From positions 1 to 32,643 of the forward strand of contig JAHRYZ010000018.1 of the NCBI GenBank assembly GCA_020621905.1: a stretch of DNA of 32,643 nt, given 5' to 3'. Shown in pieces: positions 7,598-16,481 of the stretch. A program made the position numbers and the translations under genes. Each line of letters starts with the position of its first letter. Within the stretch, counting starts at the first letter, position 1. Source of the DNA: Rhizobium sp. Lineage in GTDB: Bacteria > Pseudomonadota > Alphaproteobacteria > Rhizobiales > Rhizobiaceae. The notes beneath the pieces are model-generated. The model had not been told where the DNA came from and did no database searches. It worked only from the letters and a program-made list of their open reading frames with translations.

Positions 7598-7679
7598 GTG
7601 GGACAATAATCCCGAAAACTACAATAAAACTATGAGACGTTTCGGTGTCCCACTTTCTTTCAAGTTGTTGTTTTATTGT
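7598..7679. repeat. Two interleaved inverted repeats upstream of the phage replication operon
   Basis: GTGGGACA (7598-7605) pairs with TGTCCCAC (7646-7653), and ACAATAAAAC (7621-7630) pairs with GTTTTATTGT (7670-7679). Both pairs are perfect, and they interleave so both cannot form as simple hairpins at once. A smaller GGGA-N6-TCCC lies inside the first arm. The block is AT-rich and sits upstream of the primase gene (start 7480), so it may hold phage operators or promoter elements. No gene is convincing between 7481 and 7717. Confidence 0.5.
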
Positions 7680-7717
7680 GGTTTCTGCGCTCCGCCTCCG
7701 GGCACCATTTTTCAAAA

Positions 7718-7983
7718 TGTCCATACCGAAGACATAGGTAACATCGTGTACCTAAGACATGGGCGACAACCTCGTGCCGAACGGGTTGTCGATGGTTTGC
7801 AAAGTCCTCTGCTCCAGGTCGATATATCCCAGATCATAATGCATGAAGCTGACGAGCCAAATGCCGTCGTCGACTTCCTTGATGCCGAGCCTTTGGCCGG
7901 CCATGACGATTGAGATGTTGATCTTCTTGCGATGCATGCAGATGCGTCCGCACGTGGTCACGAGGACATCTCTGTCGTGGAAC
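7718..7983 (-). pseudogene. 3' remnant of an IS481-like transposase/integrase gene
   Basis: The minus-strand frame (stop TAG at 7752-7754) is open up to the IS3 boundary at 7983. It reads FHDRDVLVTTCGRICMHRKK followed by an AGQRLGIKEVDDGIWLVSF segment, a LGYIDLEQ segment and a NPFGTRLSPMS end. This is the conserved C-terminal tail of rhizobial DDE integrase-type transposases that I associate with IS481; the family name is from memory of this tail. The element end is probably the TGTCCATACCGAAGACATAG sequence starting at 7718. The 5' four-fifths of the gene, with the catalytic core, is missing, and the break coincides with the left end of the inserted IS3 element. Confidence 0.75.
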
Positions 7984-8042
7984 TGACCTGAGACCCACTT
8001 TCCCTCCAGTTTTCGGGAGAGTCTTGGGTTTTTAATCTGGCC

Positions 8043-8882
8043 TCATGCGGCCTGTTTTTCCATAGCCATTTTCATTGCGAACTCGCTGGGGGTGATATTG
8101 CCCAGCGACGAGTGGGGTCTGCTCCTGTTGTAATCCTCCTTCCATGCGTTGATGGCGGCTCGGGCCTGAGTGAGCGACGAGAACAGGGTCTCGTTGAGGC
8201 ACTCGTCACGGAAGCTGCCGTTGAAGCTTTCGACGAAGCCGTTCTGCATCGGCTTGCCTGGGGCGATGTAGTGCCATTCGACCTTTGCTTCCTGGCACCA
8301 TTTGAGGATGGCCATACTGGTCATCTCCGTGCCGTTGTCCGAGACAATCGTCCTCGGCTTTCCCCGTCTGGCGATGAGACTATCCAGTTCGCGGGCAAGC
8401 CGTGCCCCCGACAGGGATGTGTCGGCGACCAGGCACAGGCATTCACGGGTGAAGTCGTCGACCACCGCCAGCACCCGAAAGCGGCGGCCGTCGGTGAAGG
8501 CATCGCTGACGAAGTCCAGGCTCCAGCGCTCGCCCGGACGCGACGGCAGAGCCAAAGGACGTCTCGTCCCCAAGGCCCGCTTTCGGCCGCCGCGCTTGCG
8601 CACCGTCAGCTTCTCCTCGCGATAGAGACGTCGAAGCTTCTTCAGGTTCATGACCATCCCCTGCCGGTCGAGCATCACGTGGATACGGCGATAGCCGAAG
8701 CGACGACGCTCGGACGCCACCTTCTTCATCGCCTCGCGGATGGACGCATCGTCCGGCCGCACGCTCCGATATCGCATGCTCGAACGATCCACCGATAGAA
8801 CCTCGCACGCCCGACGCTGGCTCACCCCGTGCTGCGCACAGACGTGAGCCACCGCATTCCGCTTCACATCGGGCGTCACCAT
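8043..8882 (-). CDS. IS3-family transposase OrfB (DDE catalytic subunit)
   Basis: Counting from the ATG embedded in the A7 run, this gives 279 aa; the active protein is probably the OrfAB fusion starting at 9142. The DDE triad is intact: D in [11 protein letters not shown] in [10 protein letters not shown] in [16 protein letters not shown]. The C-terminus has the usual [19 protein letters not shown]. The N-terminal HTH_21-like region with [12 protein letters not shown] is complete. No frameshift is seen apart from the programmed one, so the element could be active. Confidence 0.9.
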   Translation of the reverse strand: MVTPDVKRNAVAHVCAQHGVSQRRACEVLSVDRSSMRYRSVRPDDASIREAMKKVASERRRFGYRRIHVMLDRQGMVMNLKKLRRLYREEKLTVRKRGGRKRALGTRRPLALPSRPGERWSLDFVSDAFTDGRRFRVLAVVDDFTRECLCLVADTSLSGARLARELDSLIARRGKPRTIVSDNGTEMTSMAILKWCQEAKVEWHYIAPGKPMQNGFVESFNGSFRDECLNETLFSSLTQARAAINAWKEDYNRSRPHSSLGNITPSEFAMKMAMEKQAA

Positions 8883-9142
8883 TTTTTTGCAGCGACATCC
8901 TTCAGGATCGCATTGTCCAGCATGGCCTCGGCGAGCAGCTTCTTCAGCTTGGCGTTCTCGTCCTCGAGCGCCTTCAGCTTGCGGGCATCGGACACGTCCA
9001 TGCCGCCGTACTTCGCCTTGTATTTGTAGAAGGTTGCATCCGAGATGCCGTGCCTGCGGCAGACATCGACTGTCTTCGCGCCCGCCTCCTGCTCCTTCAA
9101 TATTCCGATGATCTGTTCTTCCGTGAACCGTGAACGCTTCAT
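8876..9142 (-). CDS. IS3-family transposase OrfA (HTH and leucine-zipper subunit)
   Basis: This encodes 88 aa beginning [18 protein letters not shown]. An HTH_8-type DNA-binding region ([20 protein letters not shown]) is followed by a coiled-coil/zipper segment ([19 protein letters not shown]) and the end [10 protein letters not shown]. It binds the IS ends and, through -1 frameshifting at its 3' end, is fused to OrfB to give the transposase. The start is the ATG at 9140-9142, about 65 bp inside the right inverted repeat. Confidence 0.9.
   Translation of the reverse strand: MKRSRFTEEQIIGILKEQEAGAKTVDVCRRHGISDATFYKYKAKYGGMDVSDARKLKALEDENAKLKKLLAEAMLDNAILKDVAAKKW
8882..8888 (-). other. A7 slippery heptamer for programmed -1 frameshift
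   Basis: On the minus strand the sequence reads GCAAAAAAATGGTGA. OrfA reads GCA AAA AAA TGG TGA and stops. A -1 slip on the seven adenines enters the OrfB frame, which also has an ATG overlapping the run. A7 or A6G motifs at the orfA/orfB junction are the standard mechanism in IS3-family elements. Confidence 0.8.
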
Positions 9143-9206
9143 TCGTCCGTCTCCTTGATGTGACGGACTCTACCAAATTCTGGAGGAAGTTCAGGGTCTC
9201 AGGTCA

Positions 9207-9813
9207 CTGACTTCACTCAACTATTTTTCGGTCAGGCTTGAGAGCACTGATAGCAGCAGAATCAGAATACGTCACTCACGAACGCAATCTGCTTGAAATT
9301 CAGACCCTCTTCAATTTAATCATAGCTGGACGATAGAGAGGCATAGATGAAAGTACCGAAGAGCTTCTTCGCATTGTTTTTTTCTTGGCGGCCTTCATGC
9401 CATTGCTGACTGAGCTCGTATACGCCGATTCACCAAAGCGGATCGATATATTCTGGCGATGCTTATAGGAATTTCGGGCGAGCGTAGCGAGAAACGTATA
9501 TATTTCAATGTTTCGCGACCTCGTAGGTGATGAGGTGATTACCTGAGCATTGAACTGATCGGGCTTCGTAAATCTCGTCGCTGCTATGATCTGGTTGTCA
9601 TGAATATCGATCGGTCCTAGGCGAGTCGGACATCGCATCGAGCGTGTTCGCAAGCCAACGTTCTCAATCCCGATTGGAGATGCCAATTCATCGTTTGTCT
9701 GGTGAAGGGTTGCGAGTCTTGACTTAGCTATAACTGCGACCTATCCGCTTCGTAAAAGGTCGATTGACGGCTTGGCCTGAGCTGATGTGAACAAGACGAG
9801 TAGAGGAGGCAGC
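9207..9813. other. Gene-poor stretch between IS3 element and glycosyltransferase
   Basis: No confident gene lies here. A minus-strand frame (9300-9686, 128 aa) has no recognisable domain and an unusual composition. A short plus-strand segment around 9345-9466 reads like a membrane-protein fragment (EELLRIVFFLAAFMPLLTEL) but has no start and is preceded by a stop in frame. It may be debris of a gene once upstream of the glycosyltransferase. The stretch is AT-richer than the siderophore region. Confidence 0.4.
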
Positions 9814-10890
9814 ATGCCGCGCCATGACGGGTTGTTGTCGCCGCTTGCGCGGTATTTGCCTTTCCCCCGGTTGCGACCCGGCGCAACTGGAGGCGCAAGG
9901 CGACCGGTGAAGCGTATCGTCGTTTTCGGACGCCATCCGAACCCGTCGTCCGACTACTATTTTGCTGCTCGCCTTGCCGCGCGAGGCATGCCGCCATGCG
10001 CGTTTGTGGATGTTCGCAACGAAGATTTAAGTAGACTCGACTCCGATGGAACCTTTGCCATCGTCTGTCGCTACGCGTCGGCATCGGTCTTGAACTGGAT
10101 CGAGGCCGAGAGCGGTCGTCTCGCCGGTGTCGGGCTTTTCCTCGATGATGATATCGCTGCGGTCGTAACCGGACGGGACGCTACTATTAGCTACCGATTT
10201 CGGTTGTTCGTGCGGGCCCTTTGGCCGCTCCGGCGCCTGAACCGCCATCTCGACATCGTCTGGGCGTCGACACCCCGGCTTGCCGACCGTCTCGCCCTTG
10301 CGCGTGCTCGTGTTCTGTTGCCCGCTCCATCGGAGACGCTGTGGAGAAAGTCGTGCCCATTGCAGCGGCCGGATGACTCAGTCCTCATCGCCTATCACGC
10401 GACGGGCGTCCACGTGGAGGAGCACCGATTTCTGCAGCCAATCGTCCGTGAGGTTGTCGCCCTGCGGCCGAACGTAAAGTTCGAGGTCTTTGGGAGCCCG
10501 ACGGTCGAATCCATCTGGCGCGGCATAGAACGGGTAAGCCTGCGTCGTCCGATTTCCTGGACCGAGTATCTCCGTGAGGCTCTGAGCCGGCATATCGACA
10601 TCATGTTGGTGCCGCTTACCCCCTCGGCTGTCAACGATTGCCGGTCTCCAACCAAACGCATTGACGTGGCTCGCGCTGGGGCTGCCGGCATCTTTTCGAT
10701 TTCGAGTGCTTACGGTCTGCCAGGCGATGACGCAGAGGTTATTCTGCCGTACGATAAAAAAGTATGGCGCGATGCCATTCTGGCGCTCGTCGATGACCCA
10801 GACAAACGCAGAGCAGCGGCTGCGGCGACAGGGGTACGCGTCGCGGCGATGACGCAAGCCGCGGCGGCCGGTCTGGATCTCTCAGCTTGA
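9814..10890 (+). CDS. Glycosyltransferase-like protein (GT-B fold, group 1 type)
   Basis: This encodes 358 aa. The ATG at 9814 is chosen because AGAGGAGG lies at 9802-9809; a GTG at 9787 is a weaker alternative. After an N-terminal region with VKRIVVFGRHPNPSSDYY, the C-terminal half shows features of GT-B group 1 transferases: DIVWASTPRLADRL, an LIAYHATGVHVEEH nucleotide-binding loop, PNVKFEVFGSP, then DIMLVPLTPSAVNDCRSPTK, where the donor-binding domain normally has P.....E..p.K. The glutamate of the EX7E motif is not obvious. It is probably a polysaccharide or surface-glycan glycosyltransferase, with unknown substrate. It stands alone between two IS elements, so it is likely an orphan left from a larger cluster. 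Confidence 0.7.
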   Translation: MPRHDGLLSPLARYLPFPRLRPGATGGARRPVKRIVVFGRHPNPSSDYYFAARLAARGMPPCAFVDVRNEDLSRLDSDGTFAIVCRYASASVLNWIEAESGRLAGVGLFLDDDIAAVVTGRDATISYRFRLFVRALWPLRRLNRHLDIVWASTPRLADRLALARARVLLPAPSETLWRKSCPLQRPDDSVLIAYHATGVHVEEHRFLQPIVREVVALRPNVKFEVFGSPTVESIWRGIERVSLRRPISWTEYLREALSRHIDIMLVPLTPSAVNDCRSPTKRIDVARAGAAGIFSISSAYGLPGDDAEVILPYDKKVWRDAILALVDDPDKRRAAAAATGVRVAAMTQAAAAGLDLSA

Positions 10891-11094
10891 CAATCCCACC
10901 ATCGCCGGAGCTGCCAGCCGGCATGGAGCGTCACGCAGGCGATCACGGAGAGGGTGGGCGCGTACGGCCTTGCCGAAGCGCATTGTGGCAATTGTAGCCG
11001 GCATCAGCGATGATGTGGGGGAGGTGGCTCGGTTTGTCTGAACAGTTTCGGGCGTGTTTCTAAGTGGATTTCCGCCTCGATTATGCCGCCACCA
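10891..11094. other. Short non-coding stretch, possible IS debris
   Basis: No open gene is supported. Read on the minus strand, one part gives HIIADAGYNCHNALRQ, which resembles the (A/D)xGYxxHNA motif of some DDE transposases, followed by stops. This may be a scrap of another IS but is too short to name. Confidence 0.3.
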
Positions 11095-12250
11095 TCATTG
11101 GTGTCAGCGCCCTGACGTAAGCCTGATCGGGGGGCTGCCGGTCAAGGGATGAATGCGGACGTCGGGTATTGTACAGAGGTACGTATCGGCCAATGCCCGT
11201 CCTAGCCTCCGGCACGCTTACAAAGGCATGAAGATAGACCTCCTCGTATTTGATCGACCAGCGAGCCGTTCAACAAAAACATTGTCGCGCCAAGCGCCAT
11301 TGCTGTCCATCGAGATGGCGATCTCAGCCTTCTTCAACGCAGCGGTGAAGTCGACGGAGAAACTGCGAACCCTGATCTGCGCTGAAGATGCCGGGCTTGC
11401 CATGACGGGCAAGCGCTTCCTCGACCGCTTCGATGCAGAATGCCGTCTCCAGAGTGATCGACAACCTCCAGGACAAGACGCATCGGCTGAACCGGTTCAC
11501 GACGGCGGCCAGAAAGACGGAACCCCGAGCCATCGGAATATAGGCTATATCCATCGCCAGACCTGGTTGGGCCGGGTTACGGGCCGCTTACGCAGCAGAT
11601 AGGCATAGATCTTCTGCCGTAGTGCTGACTTCGACGTGTTGGGGGGACGGCAGACCGCCTCTATGCCCGTCTTCTTCATCATAGTGCGACGTGCAGACGC
11701 CCGGTTTGCAGACCTTCTGGCTTCAAAAGCCCCTGCAACATCCGACTTCCGGCGAACTGGAAATCGAGATGCAGTTCGTCGATCCGGCGCATCAAGGCAA
11801 GGCCTGTAGCAGGCGTCGTGCGCGGCAGGGAATACACGCTGCCACGGCTGAAGCCTAAAAGCTTGGCCTGGTGAGGAGGGAGAGTTTGTGTGCGCGATCG
11901 ATCATTTCTTTCCGCCCAGCAATCCCCGCCTTGCCGAGCGCTCCGGCTAAGAAAACGTTCTCCAGTGTCAGTTCGCCGATCTTGGCGTGCAGCGTTTTGA
12001 CATCGACAGTCGGCGCCGTGGTTTCCGCCTTGGCTTCATCGCCGAAAACGCCGTCGCTCATTCAAGCAGTTGGTCTTTCCATTGTTTGATCTGATTGGCG
12101 TGCACGTCGAACTGCTGGGACAATTCCACCAGCGTCTGCGCGCCCCTGATCGCGGCAAGCGCCACTTCGCCATGAAAGCCGGGCTGTGGTTTCGGCTTGG
12201 TCGTCTCGTCATGGTTTCTCCTGTCTCCGGCATTTAAGCCGAAGTCAGGC
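11095..12250 (-). pseudogene. Decayed IS3-family element (orfA and orfB with many frameshifts)
   Basis: On the minus strand an orfA starts at 12212 (MTRRPSRNHSPAFMAK, ribosome-binding site AGGAGAAACC). It shifts frame to VALAAIRGAQTLVELSQQFD, then shifts again to SDGVFGDEAKAE and VDVKTLHAKIGELTLENVFL. OrfB pieces follow in several frames: KLLGFSRGSVYSLPR, MRRIDELHLDFQFAGSRMLQ, KKTGIEAVCRPPNTSKS, MDIAYIPMARGSVFLAAVV, AISMDSNGAWRDNVFVERL, and the end YNTRRPHSSLDRQPPDQAY near 11110. At least five frame disruptions make it non-functional. It is not a copy of the 7984-9206 element. Terminal inverted repeats could not be fixed, so the limits are approximate. Confidence 0.85.
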
Positions 12251-12375
12251 AGAAACTCCATTTATCCCGGCTGTTCGGAATTCCCGAACCACCCGTAACG
12301 GTGCAACACGCCTTGCCAGTCACCGAGCGACGACTGCCGACGGGAGCCGTTTTCGGACGGCCTGCCGTCCTCGGC

Positions 12376-13119
12376 CTAAGTGAAATCCGGGTTGATCGCG
12401 GCGAAGGTGGCGAAAAGGCCGTCGAATTCGTCAAGACGGACGGGAAAGACGCGGTTCGAATGCCAGCGTGGCGATTGCGCCTGGCGAAGGCGGAAACGCG
12501 CGGTCCCCTTGCCCAAGGTCACGAGCTCGAAAGCCGCGAAGAAGGGAATGGGGCCTGTCAGGCGCGAGAGAGCCTTGAAAAGGCTCTCCTTGGCGGAGAA
12601 GACCAGGGATACGACCTTCTCGTCAAGGCGCGTTCCGAGCCGCTGTCGCTCTGCATCGGTCAGCACCAGTGGTGCGATTTCATCGGCTTCGGAGATGCTC
12701 AGGTGCCGTTCGAGATCGATGCCGAGGCCAAGATAGCGGTCGGCGGCCCCGACGACGGCAATCGCCCTGTCGCCGCAATGGGAGATGGAGCCGACGATGC
12801 CTTCGGGCCAGACCGGTGCGCGATCGGATCCCATGCCGGGCGTCATGGCCTTTGCCGTCAGGCGCCGCACGGCTTCGCGGGCGCAGGCGCGCCCGGCAAC
12901 GAATTCCGTCAGCCGTCGGCTTCCGGCGCGGGCCAGGGCCTGAGGGATCGGGATGCCGGCGCAGAAGGGGGATGACCGGTAAAGATCGTCGTCGACGAAA
13001 CGGATGGAGACCCAGCTAAGGTCGTGCGCCCGACCTGACCGCAAGCCGCTTGCTGCTTCGACGATCGCCCTGCCGCAGTCGGCCGGATCGGCAAACAGCG
13101 TCATCGCGCTCTCGTACAT
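12376..13119 (-). CDS. entD: 4'-phosphopantetheinyl transferase (EntD family)
   Basis: This encodes 247 aa from the ATG at 13117-13119 (AAAGGA about 9 bases upstream); a longer open frame upstream is non-coding overlap with entA. The enzyme transfers the phosphopantetheine arm of CoA to the serines of carrier domains, here EntB, the stand-alone aryl carrier protein and the NRPS PCP. Family motifs are RRLTEFVAGRACAREAVRRL (69-88), VGSISHC (109-115), the magnesium-binding GIDLE (133-137) and FSAKESLFKAL (174-184) with K177/E178. Length fits the EntD/Sfp class. It closes the minus-strand DHB operon, 35 bp after entA. A weak GGACGG/CCGTCC hairpin (12355-12370) follows, without a clear T-run. Confidence 0.9.
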   Translation of the reverse strand: MYESAMTLFADPADCGRAIVEAASGLRSGRAHDLSWVSIRFVDDDLYRSSPFCAGIPIPQALARAGSRRLTEFVAGRACAREAVRRLTAKAMTPGMGSDRAPVWPEGIVGSISHCGDRAIAVVGAADRYLGLGIDLERHLSISEADEIAPLVLTDAERQRLGTRLDEKVVSLVFSAKESLFKALSRLTGPIPFFAAFELVTLGKGTARFRLRQAQSPRWHSNRVFPVRLDEFDGLFATFAAINPDFT

Positions 13120-13154
13120 TGCTTCTCGTCCTTTCCGCTGGCCGCCCGCATCGT

Positions 13155-13910
13155 TCAGGCGGCCAGCGTCGCTCCGCCGTCGACGACGATGTCCTGGAGG
13201 GTGACATGGCCGGCCCGTTCGGATGCGAGGAAGAGCACGACGTCGGCAATGTCGTCGGCACGGGCGATCTTGCCGAGGGGAATGCCGAGCTTGAACTGCT
13301 CGGGCTGTCCGGAAATGAGCCGCGCGTAGCCACTTTTGCCCTGCATCATGCCTTCCAGCATCGGCGTGTCGGTGGAGCCCGGCGAGACGACGTTGCACCG
13401 CACGCCGAAAGGCGCAAGCTCGAGCCCGACGGTGTGGCTGAGGCTGACGAGTGCCGCCTTCGAGGCGCAGTAGGCCGCCATGCCGACCCGCGGGACATGG
13501 GCCGCATTGGAGGCGATGTTGACGATGGCCCCTGAACGCTGGCGCTGGAATGCGGGGATCCATGCGCGCATCAGCAGGAAGGCGCCGCCGGCATTGACCT
13601 CCATGCAGGCACTCCAGTCCTCCGGCGTCAGCGTCTCGGCACTGCCAAGTCGCAGCACGCCGGCGCCGTTGACCAGGATGTCGAGCCGGTCCGCCTCCGC
13701 CTCAAGACCACGGCAGACCGCGGCGACGCTTGCCGGGTCGCGGATGTCGACCGACAGCAGACGGAAGGGCAGTGTGGAGCCCCCCCGGGCAAGATCCAGT
13801 CCCACGACGTCGGCACCGGCGAGGCTGAACCGTTCGGCAATGCGGCGGCCGATGCCGCCCGCCGCGCCCGAGACCAGCACCCGTTTGCCGGAAAAGTCGA
13901 GGTCCTGCAT
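13155..13910 (-). CDS. entA: 2,3-dihydro-2,3-dihydroxybenzoate dehydrogenase (SDR)
   Basis: This encodes 251 aa from the ATG at 13908-13910, preceded by GGAAGGGGAG; E. coli EntA has 248 aa. An in-frame ATG at 13931 overlaps the entB stop by one base and cannot be excluded. It oxidises 2,3-dihydro-2,3-DHB to 2,3-DHB with NAD. It is a classical short-chain dehydrogenase: GAAGGIG nucleotide loop (15-21), NGAG (81-84), catalytic S134 in NIASN, and Y147/K151 in YCASK, followed by VSPGSTDTPML. The gene lies between entB and the PPTase gene in the entCEBA-type operon, which distinguishes it from a generic SDR. Confidence 0.92.
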   Translation of the reverse strand: MQDLDFSGKRVLVSGAAGGIGRRIAERFSLAGADVVGLDLARGGSTLPFRLLSVDIRDPASVAAVCRGLEAEADRLDILVNGAGVLRLGSAETLTPEDWSACMEVNAGGAFLLMRAWIPAFQRQRSGAIVNIASNAAHVPRVGMAAYCASKAALVSLSHTVGLELAPFGVRCNVVSPGSTDTPMLEGMMQGKSGYARLISGQPEQFKLGIPLGKIARADDIADVVLFLASERAGHVTLQDIVVDGGATLAA

Positions 13911-13930
13911 GGCGTGTGTCTCCCCTTCCA

Positions 13931-14800
13931 TCACGCTGCCAGTCGCCTGCTTTCGATCAACGACCACCAGCCGTTGAGCGTCGGCACGCGTGCCAGTTCA
14001 TCGAAGCCGACGGCCACGCCGAACGCCTTGAGTTCGGCTGCGAGCATCATGACCTGGAGGGAATCCAGCCCATAGAAGATCAGGTTTTCGTCCGGATCGA
14101 TCTCGGAACCGTCCTCGACCAGTTGCTGTACCCGCCCTTCGAGCCAGGCCCGGCTGGCCGTCTTCTGCGGTTTCCCGGTTAGGCTCGCGGTGTCGATCAC
14201 CGCGCCGCAGCGGGTTGCGACATATTGCAGAGCCATGCGGTGTTCCGCTTCGGAGAAGTCGGCGACGGCATCGCCGACCATGAAGGCCTGGATATCCTTC
14301 ATGAAAGCCTCGACTGCGGTGACCATGCAGCCGATATGCGCATAGACGCCACCGATCACGAGCTGGTCGCGGTCCCATCCACGCATGCGCTCCCGCAGGT
14401 CCGACCGCTCGAAGGCGCTGTAGCGCCATTTGGCCAGAACCGTGTCCGAAGGCCTCGGGGCCAGCGCCTCGACCACCTGTTGAAGCGACGGATCGGCGGC
14501 GGTGAGACCCGGGCCCCACATGTCGTTGAGCAGGGCGCGGTCGGCCGGCGGCTGGTCATGCGGCTGCGCGGTGTAGATGACCGGCACGCCATTTTCGCGC
14601 GCCCAGGCGATCAAGCGCGCCAGGTTGTCGATGAGCACGCGCATCATCTGACCCTCGGCATCATAGAAGCGCAGGAAATAGCGCTGCATGTCGTGGATCA
14701 GCAGGACGCAGCGGGCCGGATCGGGTTTCCAGCTGGTCTTGTTGGCCGGAAAGCTCTCGGCCTTCGGCATTGGATAGTCGGCAATGGACGGAATGGTCAT
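13931..14800 (-). CDS. entB: Isochorismatase fused to aryl carrier protein (EntB/VibB type)
   Basis: This encodes 289 aa (E. coli EntB 285). The N-terminal domain (1-210) hydrolyses isochorismate to 2,3-dihydro-DHB and pyruvate: LLIHDMQRYFL with D37, AKWRYSAF with K124, and GVYAHIGCMVTA, where glycine replaces the nucleophilic cysteine of related hydrolases, as in EntB. The C-terminal aryl carrier domain (about 215-289) has GLDSLQ with S247 as phosphopantetheine site and the typical LARVPTLNGWWSLI end. DHB loaded here by EntE is the acyl donor for the VibH-like enzyme and the Cy domains. The start has GAGGTG upstream and lies 12 bp after the entE stop. Confidence 0.95.
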   Translation of the reverse strand: MTIPSIADYPMPKAESFPANKTSWKPDPARCVLLIHDMQRYFLRFYDAEGQMMRVLIDNLARLIAWARENGVPVIYTAQPHDQPPADRALLNDMWGPGLTAADPSLQQVVEALAPRPSDTVLAKWRYSAFERSDLRERMRGWDRDQLVIGGVYAHIGCMVTAVEAFMKDIQAFMVGDAVADFSEAEHRMALQYVATRCGAVIDTASLTGKPQKTASRAWLEGRVQQLVEDGSEIDPDENLIFYGLDSLQVMMLAAELKAFGVAVGFDELARVPTLNGWWSLIESRRLAA

Positions 14801-14812
14801 GGGGCACCTCGG

Positions 14813-16456
14813 TTAGGTCAGGACTGGGGCTGCGGCAGCGGACTGCGCGAGCAGATCGCGCAGCTTCTTCTTGTCGATCTTGCCCACGGCGGTCAGCGGC
14901 ATCGCCTCGATGAAGCGGACACGATCGGGCAGCTTGTATTCGGCGACACCCAGGCCCATCAGATATTGCCTGAGCGCCGGCGCCTTCAGGGCGGGATTGC
15001 GCGAGACCACGAAGGCGCAGCTTTTTTCGCCGAGCAGCGCGTCCGGCATGGCGACCAGCGCAGCGTGGGTCACGTCCGGATGGCGCAGCATCAGGTCTTC
15101 GACCTCTTCGGCTGCCACCTTCTCTCCGCCGCGATTGATCTGGTCCTTCACCCGACCGACGACCTTCAGATAACCTTCCGGCGTGCGTTGCACGAGGTCT
15201 CCGGAAGCGTAGAAGCCGTCGGCATCGAAGACCCGGGCATTGTGTTCGGGGCTGCGATAGTAGCCGCGGAAGGTATAGGGCCCGCGCGTGGCAAGCAGGC
15301 CTGCTTCACCTTCGGGCACGGCCTGGCCGTCCTCGTTGAGGATGCGGATCTCGTCATCAGGGCTGATCGGCCGGCCTTGCGTCGTGAAGACCAGCTCGTC
15401 CGGGTCGTCGAGGCGGGTATAGTTGACCAGGCCCTCCGCCATGCCGAAGACCTGCTGCAATCCGCAACCGAGAACCTCCGGTACCTGGCGCGCCAGGGCC
15501 TCGGCGAAATTGGCGCCGCCGACCTGGACAAGCTTCAGCGAGCCGAGCGCCTTGCGATGGGCGGGGGCCGCCTCCAGCCAAAGGGCGACGGCGGGAGGAA
15601 CAAGCGCGACGATGTCGACGGCATGGCGCTCAATCAGCGCAAAACAGGCAAGCGGCTCAGGATTGGGCGCCATCACCACCGTTCCGCCGGCGTGGAAGAC
15701 GCCGAGGGCGCCGGGCGAACTCATCGGATAATTGTGGGCGGCGGGCAAAGCGCAAAGATAGCGGGTCTGCGCCGTGAGGCCGCAGATTTCGGCGCTGGCC
15801 CGGACGCTGTAGTCATAGTCGTTGTGGGTGCGGGGAATGAGCTTCGGCGTGCCGGTGCTGCCGCCCGATAGCTGGAAGAAGGCGACATTGCCGGCCAAGG
15901 ACGGCGAGAAGGATATGTGTTCCTGTGGCGCCGTCTCTATCCAGTGCTCCAGCCCGGCTTCGGCGGAGGCGTCGCCGAGCAACAGCGTGACGACAAGCCG
16001 GGGCGACAGGGCGCGCAAGTCGGCGAGAAAAGTGTCGTCGGCGAAAAGCTCATGACGGCGGGACGCGATCAGCAGCCGCGGTTCGATCTGGCGGGCATAG
16101 GCCGTCATCTCCAGCCGGCGATGGCTGTAGAGGGCATTCACCGGGGCGACGCCGATCTTCAACAGTGCGAAGAACACGATGTAGAATTCGGCGACGTTCG
16201 GCAACTGCACCAGCGCCGTGTCGCCGTGGCCGAGGCCCCTTTCCGCCAGCCGCGCGGCAAGGTTGGTCGACAGCGTGTCGAGCGCTGCATAGCTCAGGCT
16301 GCGCTCGCCGCAGATTACCGCGACGGCATCGGGACGTGCGGCGCGCTGCTCGTCGAGAATGCGGGTCAGCGGTTTGTCGATCCAGTAGCCGCGCTCGCGG
16401 TATCGCCCGGCAAGGTCCGCCGGCCAGGGGTGAAACTCGATACTCGTTTCGGTCAT
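14813..16456 (-). CDS. entE: 2,3-dihydroxybenzoate-AMP ligase
   Basis: This encodes 547 aa (E. coli EntE 536). It activates DHB with ATP and loads it onto an aryl carrier protein. Adenylation motifs are in order: [10 protein letters not shown] (A3, 196-205), [14 protein letters not shown] with the HNYP signature of DHB/salicylate ligases (around 237-249), [15 protein letters not shown] (A5), the [20 protein letters not shown] region (A7/A8) and [14 protein letters not shown] with the catalytic lysine K526 (A10). The HNYP motif supports DHB rather than an amino acid. The ribosome-binding site is weak (GGAA), and the gene starts 25 bp after entC. Confidence 0.95.
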   Translation of the reverse strand: MTETSIEFHPWPADLAGRYRERGYWIDKPLTRILDEQRAARPDAVAVICGERSLSYAALDTLSTNLAARLAERGLGHGDTALVQLPNVAEFYIVFFALLKIGVAPVNALYSHRRLEMTAYARQIEPRLLIASRRHELFADDTFLADLRALSPRLVVTLLLGDASAEAGLEHWIETAPQEHISFSPSLAGNVAFFQLSGGSTGTPKLIPRTHNDYDYSVRASAEICGLTAQTRYLCALPAAHNYPMSSPGALGVFHAGGTVVMAPNPEPLACFALIERHAVDIVALVPPAVALWLEAAPAHRKALGSLKLVQVGGANFAEALARQVPEVLGCGLQQVFGMAEGLVNYTRLDDPDELVFTTQGRPISPDDEIRILNEDGQAVPEGEAGLLATRGPYTFRGYYRSPEHNARVFDADGFYASGDLVQRTPEGYLKVVGRVKDQINRGGEKVAAEEVEDLMLRHPDVTHAALVAMPDALLGEKSCAFVVSRNPALKAPALRQYLMGLGVAEYKLPDRVRFIEAMPLTAVGKIDKKKLRDLLAQSAAAAPVLT

Positions 16457-16481
16457 GCTTTCGGTTCCGTCATCGTCCGGT

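Larger units (their letters stand above)
7984..9206 (-). mobile_element. IS3-family insertion sequence, apparently complete (1223 bp)
   Basis: The ends are inverted repeats: TGACCTGAGACCC at 7984-7996 and its complement GGGTCTCAGGTCA at 9194-9206, with partial similarity continuing inward (CTCCAG on both sides). Inside are two overlapping transposase frames on the minus strand joined by an A7 slippery run. The OrfA sequence is of the [18 protein letters not shown] type common in rhizobial IS3-family elements (probably the IS407 group). Flanking bases (AAC on the left, CTG on the right) do not form a target duplication. Confidence 0.9.

Noticed and set aside
12355-12370. GGACGG/CCGTCC hairpin as terminator of the entC operon
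   Set aside because: The stem is only 6 bp and has no T-run on the minus strand; noted only as weak.
12376-13563. Extended N-terminus (to 395 aa) for the PPTase
   Set aside because: The extra part is antisense-free but lies within entA in another frame and is low complexity; the ATG at 13119 has a ribosome-binding site and gives the normal family length.
14225-15871. Long plus-strand frame (548 codons) opposite entB and entE
   Set aside because: It has no recognisable domain, and it lies across two well-supported minus-strand genes.
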